Positions 62,093 through 64,000 of a DNA stretch of 64,000 nt are shown here, piece after piece. Within the stretch, counting starts at the first letter, position 1. The number at the start of each line of letters is the position of its first letter. The notes below the pieces were generated by a model. That model was not told the DNA's origin, did not search any database, and saw only the letters and a list, made by a program, of their open reading frames with translations. Location of the stretch: positions 62,229,495-62,293,494 of the forward strand of contig CP141127.1 of NCBI GenBank assembly GCA_035236585.1, written 5' to 3'. Source of the DNA: Warburgia ugandensis. Lineage: Eukaryota; Streptophyta; Magnoliopsida; Canellales; Canellaceae. The translations under genes and the position numbers were made by a program.

Positions 62093-64000
62093 TTCTTCCC
62101 CTCTTTCAAGAATTTCATCCTCAAAATTCTTTTCATATTATCTTTCAAATAATTCTAGAGACATCCTCATCTCATAATAGATTCCAAATCCATATGTCAA
62201 TTTAACTGAATGCGTCTTATGAGGGAGGTTCAATCAAAGATGTATCTTTGTTCTTTCATTCCATTTTGAATCTTGTAACTCTTTAATTAATGAAATCCTC
62301 AAAAATCACTTGATTCAAACTTCAAGCTCTAAATGTTTATGCCACTTAATAGCATCGCTTTTTCATCTAATTTTGCCAATAAAGAGCCTCTTTTGTTGTG
62401 TACTCTGTTACTCGACCATCAGAATCATAAATCGGCAATAGAATGAAGAGATACTGAAATAACATCTAAAAATAGCAAATCCATGTCTAAACACATTAGA
62501 ACATACTAGCCCATAAAATAGGCAATTCTATGCCACATCAACCTAGAGCATATAAATTCATTAAACAAGAACATACATGCCAAATCAATGCGAAGTACAT
62601 TGGTGTATAAAGTTAGACAAATCTATGTCAGGTCAATTGGAAGCATATTAGCTTATAAAAGAGGCATTTCCATATCAATCGTCTCATCTCACACCACAAC
62701 TATACTGTGAGCAGTTAGAAGCTTGCCATCTAGAAGTATGCCACCTAAATGCCTGTCAGTGTCACTTGCACCCGTCCTCATTGGTTTCCCACAATAAAAG
62801 TCATGAGCCATATTCCAATTTCACGTAAGAAAGTAACCTCGCATTAAATATGAACCCCCGTCATGCCTCAAATCCAATGAGAAATCACATTCAAGTATTG
62901 TATACATATTGTATTGGTATGGGTAATTACAATAAATCCATACCAATGTTATCCATGCTACATTGGCAACCCTCCAAGCCCCTTGTCAATCACAAAACCA
63001 TCTCTACCTATTAGTAAAGTCAACATTGGTGTGTAGGCAAGTCTCCTCTTTAGCTCTTGAAGGCTCACCTTGCAAGCATCACTCTCTAATGCCTCGTCGT
63101 CAATGAGATCAAAGGTAATGTAATCCATGGAAACTCTAAAATAATACAATAATAGTAGCATTGATCCGTCCCTCATGAAGAGGAGTAATGTCCCCAGAGA
63201 TATCCAATGGGTCTAATGCATCCTTATCCAATAATTTCTATGGTTGGCCCTTAAACTCTCTCAACTAGGTGGAATCCTTCAATTATGGTGCCTAAACTTT
63301 TAGGATTGTGCTCAACACAAGTTCAATCATAACATCAATCTCTTTCTCTGCAATAGTAATCCAGGAATCTCCTTTGGGGAAACTTCCTAAGATCCTCAGA
63401 TCATATCTATCTTCTCAATCCATGGCTTCTCAACCTCTATAACAATTACACTTACTAAGAAAACTCGACATTCTTAGATAAGTGTTGCATTGTCTTTATA
63501 ATAGAAATAACATGATACTCTTCCTACTTTAAATGAGATCATTGGTTGGTTGTAATGATACATAAAAAATAACCTATCAGTGACAATCCGCTGTCACTAG
63601 TGTACTATTAATCAATTTATCTTCAAAATAACATCAAAATCATCTATATCAAGGAGGATAAGGTCAACATCCATCCTTTCACCTATAATAAAAAAATTCA
63701 TATCTTGAAGAAACTCTCTAATTCCAATCAATTTTCCTACTATTGTTAGCACATACAACTCAAAACTCAAGGAGTGTACAGCAAGTCTACATAAGATGTA
63801 AGAATAATGAACATGAATGAGTGTGTGAAACTTGGATGCAACAAAACTCCAACATATGTATCTATAACCTTAAGTATACTTTCGCAACCACATTTGAAGT
63901 CTCTGCCACCCCGAAATAATGACAAATAGTTGCCCTTGCTAGATTGTCCAATGCTATTGCTACCCTTATTATCTAGAAGATCATCTCAGATTCTCCAATA
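62093..64000 (-). pseudogene. Gypsy element E interior (decayed, runs off the window)
   Basis: The minus strand at 63,075-62,960 encodes LQELKRRLAYTPMLTLLIGR and DGFVIDKGLGGLPM, matching the start of Ty3/gypsy RNase H (ELKRRLxxAPVLTLP...GFVxYxDASxxGLGCVL), with the segment between GFVI and KGLG deleted. Only about 0.85 kb separates this from the LTR, so integrase is largely missing. Further upstream, phrases near 63,360-63,500 resemble element A near 16,200-16,330. The element would extend past the right edge. Confidence 0.6.

Overview
The window looks like nuclear DNA of a flowering plant with a large, repeat-rich genome. It is AT-rich and carries long (CT)n/(GA)n microsatellites, plant Ty3/gypsy and Ty1/copia families primed by plant tRNAs, Au-type SINEs, CACTA-like and PIF/Harbinger DNA transposons, and a decayed fragment of the plant clock gene ELF3. 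No intact host gene, rRNA or tRNA gene was recognised. Almost every long reading frame is a piece of a decayed transposon. Species cannot be named from the sequence alone.

Layout. 1-2.8 kb: unrecognised AT-rich DNA. 2.82-7.72 kb: a 4.9-kb LTR-like unit (minus strand). 7.9-18.8 kb: gypsy element A (minus), with both LTRs, a tRNA-iMet primer site and gag-pol remains, interrupted by a 2.49-kb solo LTR with a perfect 5-bp target duplication. 18.8-22.9 kb: a copia element (plus) cut off at its 5' side by element A. 22.9-27.2 kb: mostly unrecognised, with a CACTA-like end and a SINE. 27.3-34.9 kb: a PIF/Harbinger element (plus) with a Myb/SANT-like ORF1, a DDE transposase ORF2, a GRF-type zinc-finger ORF, and ELF3 exons in antisense at its right end. 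35.2-36.6 kb: a CACTA protein fragment and CACTA-like subterminal repeats. 38.1-52.5 kb: Athila-type gypsy element C (minus) with both LTRs, a tRNA-Asp-type primer site and gag, protease, RT, RNase H and integrase remains. It sits exactly inside an Au SINE (target duplication AGGGG) and itself carries a nested solo LTR of its own family, a 165-bp mini-LTR and a 0.59-kb TRIM. 52.5-56.2 kb: a SINE-dense interval. 56.2-62.1 kb: a long gypsy LTR (element E) holding a second Athila-family solo LTR. 62.1-64 kb: decayed interior of E.

The insertion order can be partly read. The Au SINE came before Athila C, which came before the nested LTR, the TRIM and the mini-LTR. Copia B probably came before gypsy A, which came before the 2.49-kb solo LTR. 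E came before solo LTR D. The most notable observation is a genomic fragment of ELF3 (exon 3, a short intron and exon 4), broken by a stop and a frameshift, lying about 200 bp inside the terminal repeat of a PIF/Harbinger element. It looks like a transposon that copied part of a host circadian-clock gene.
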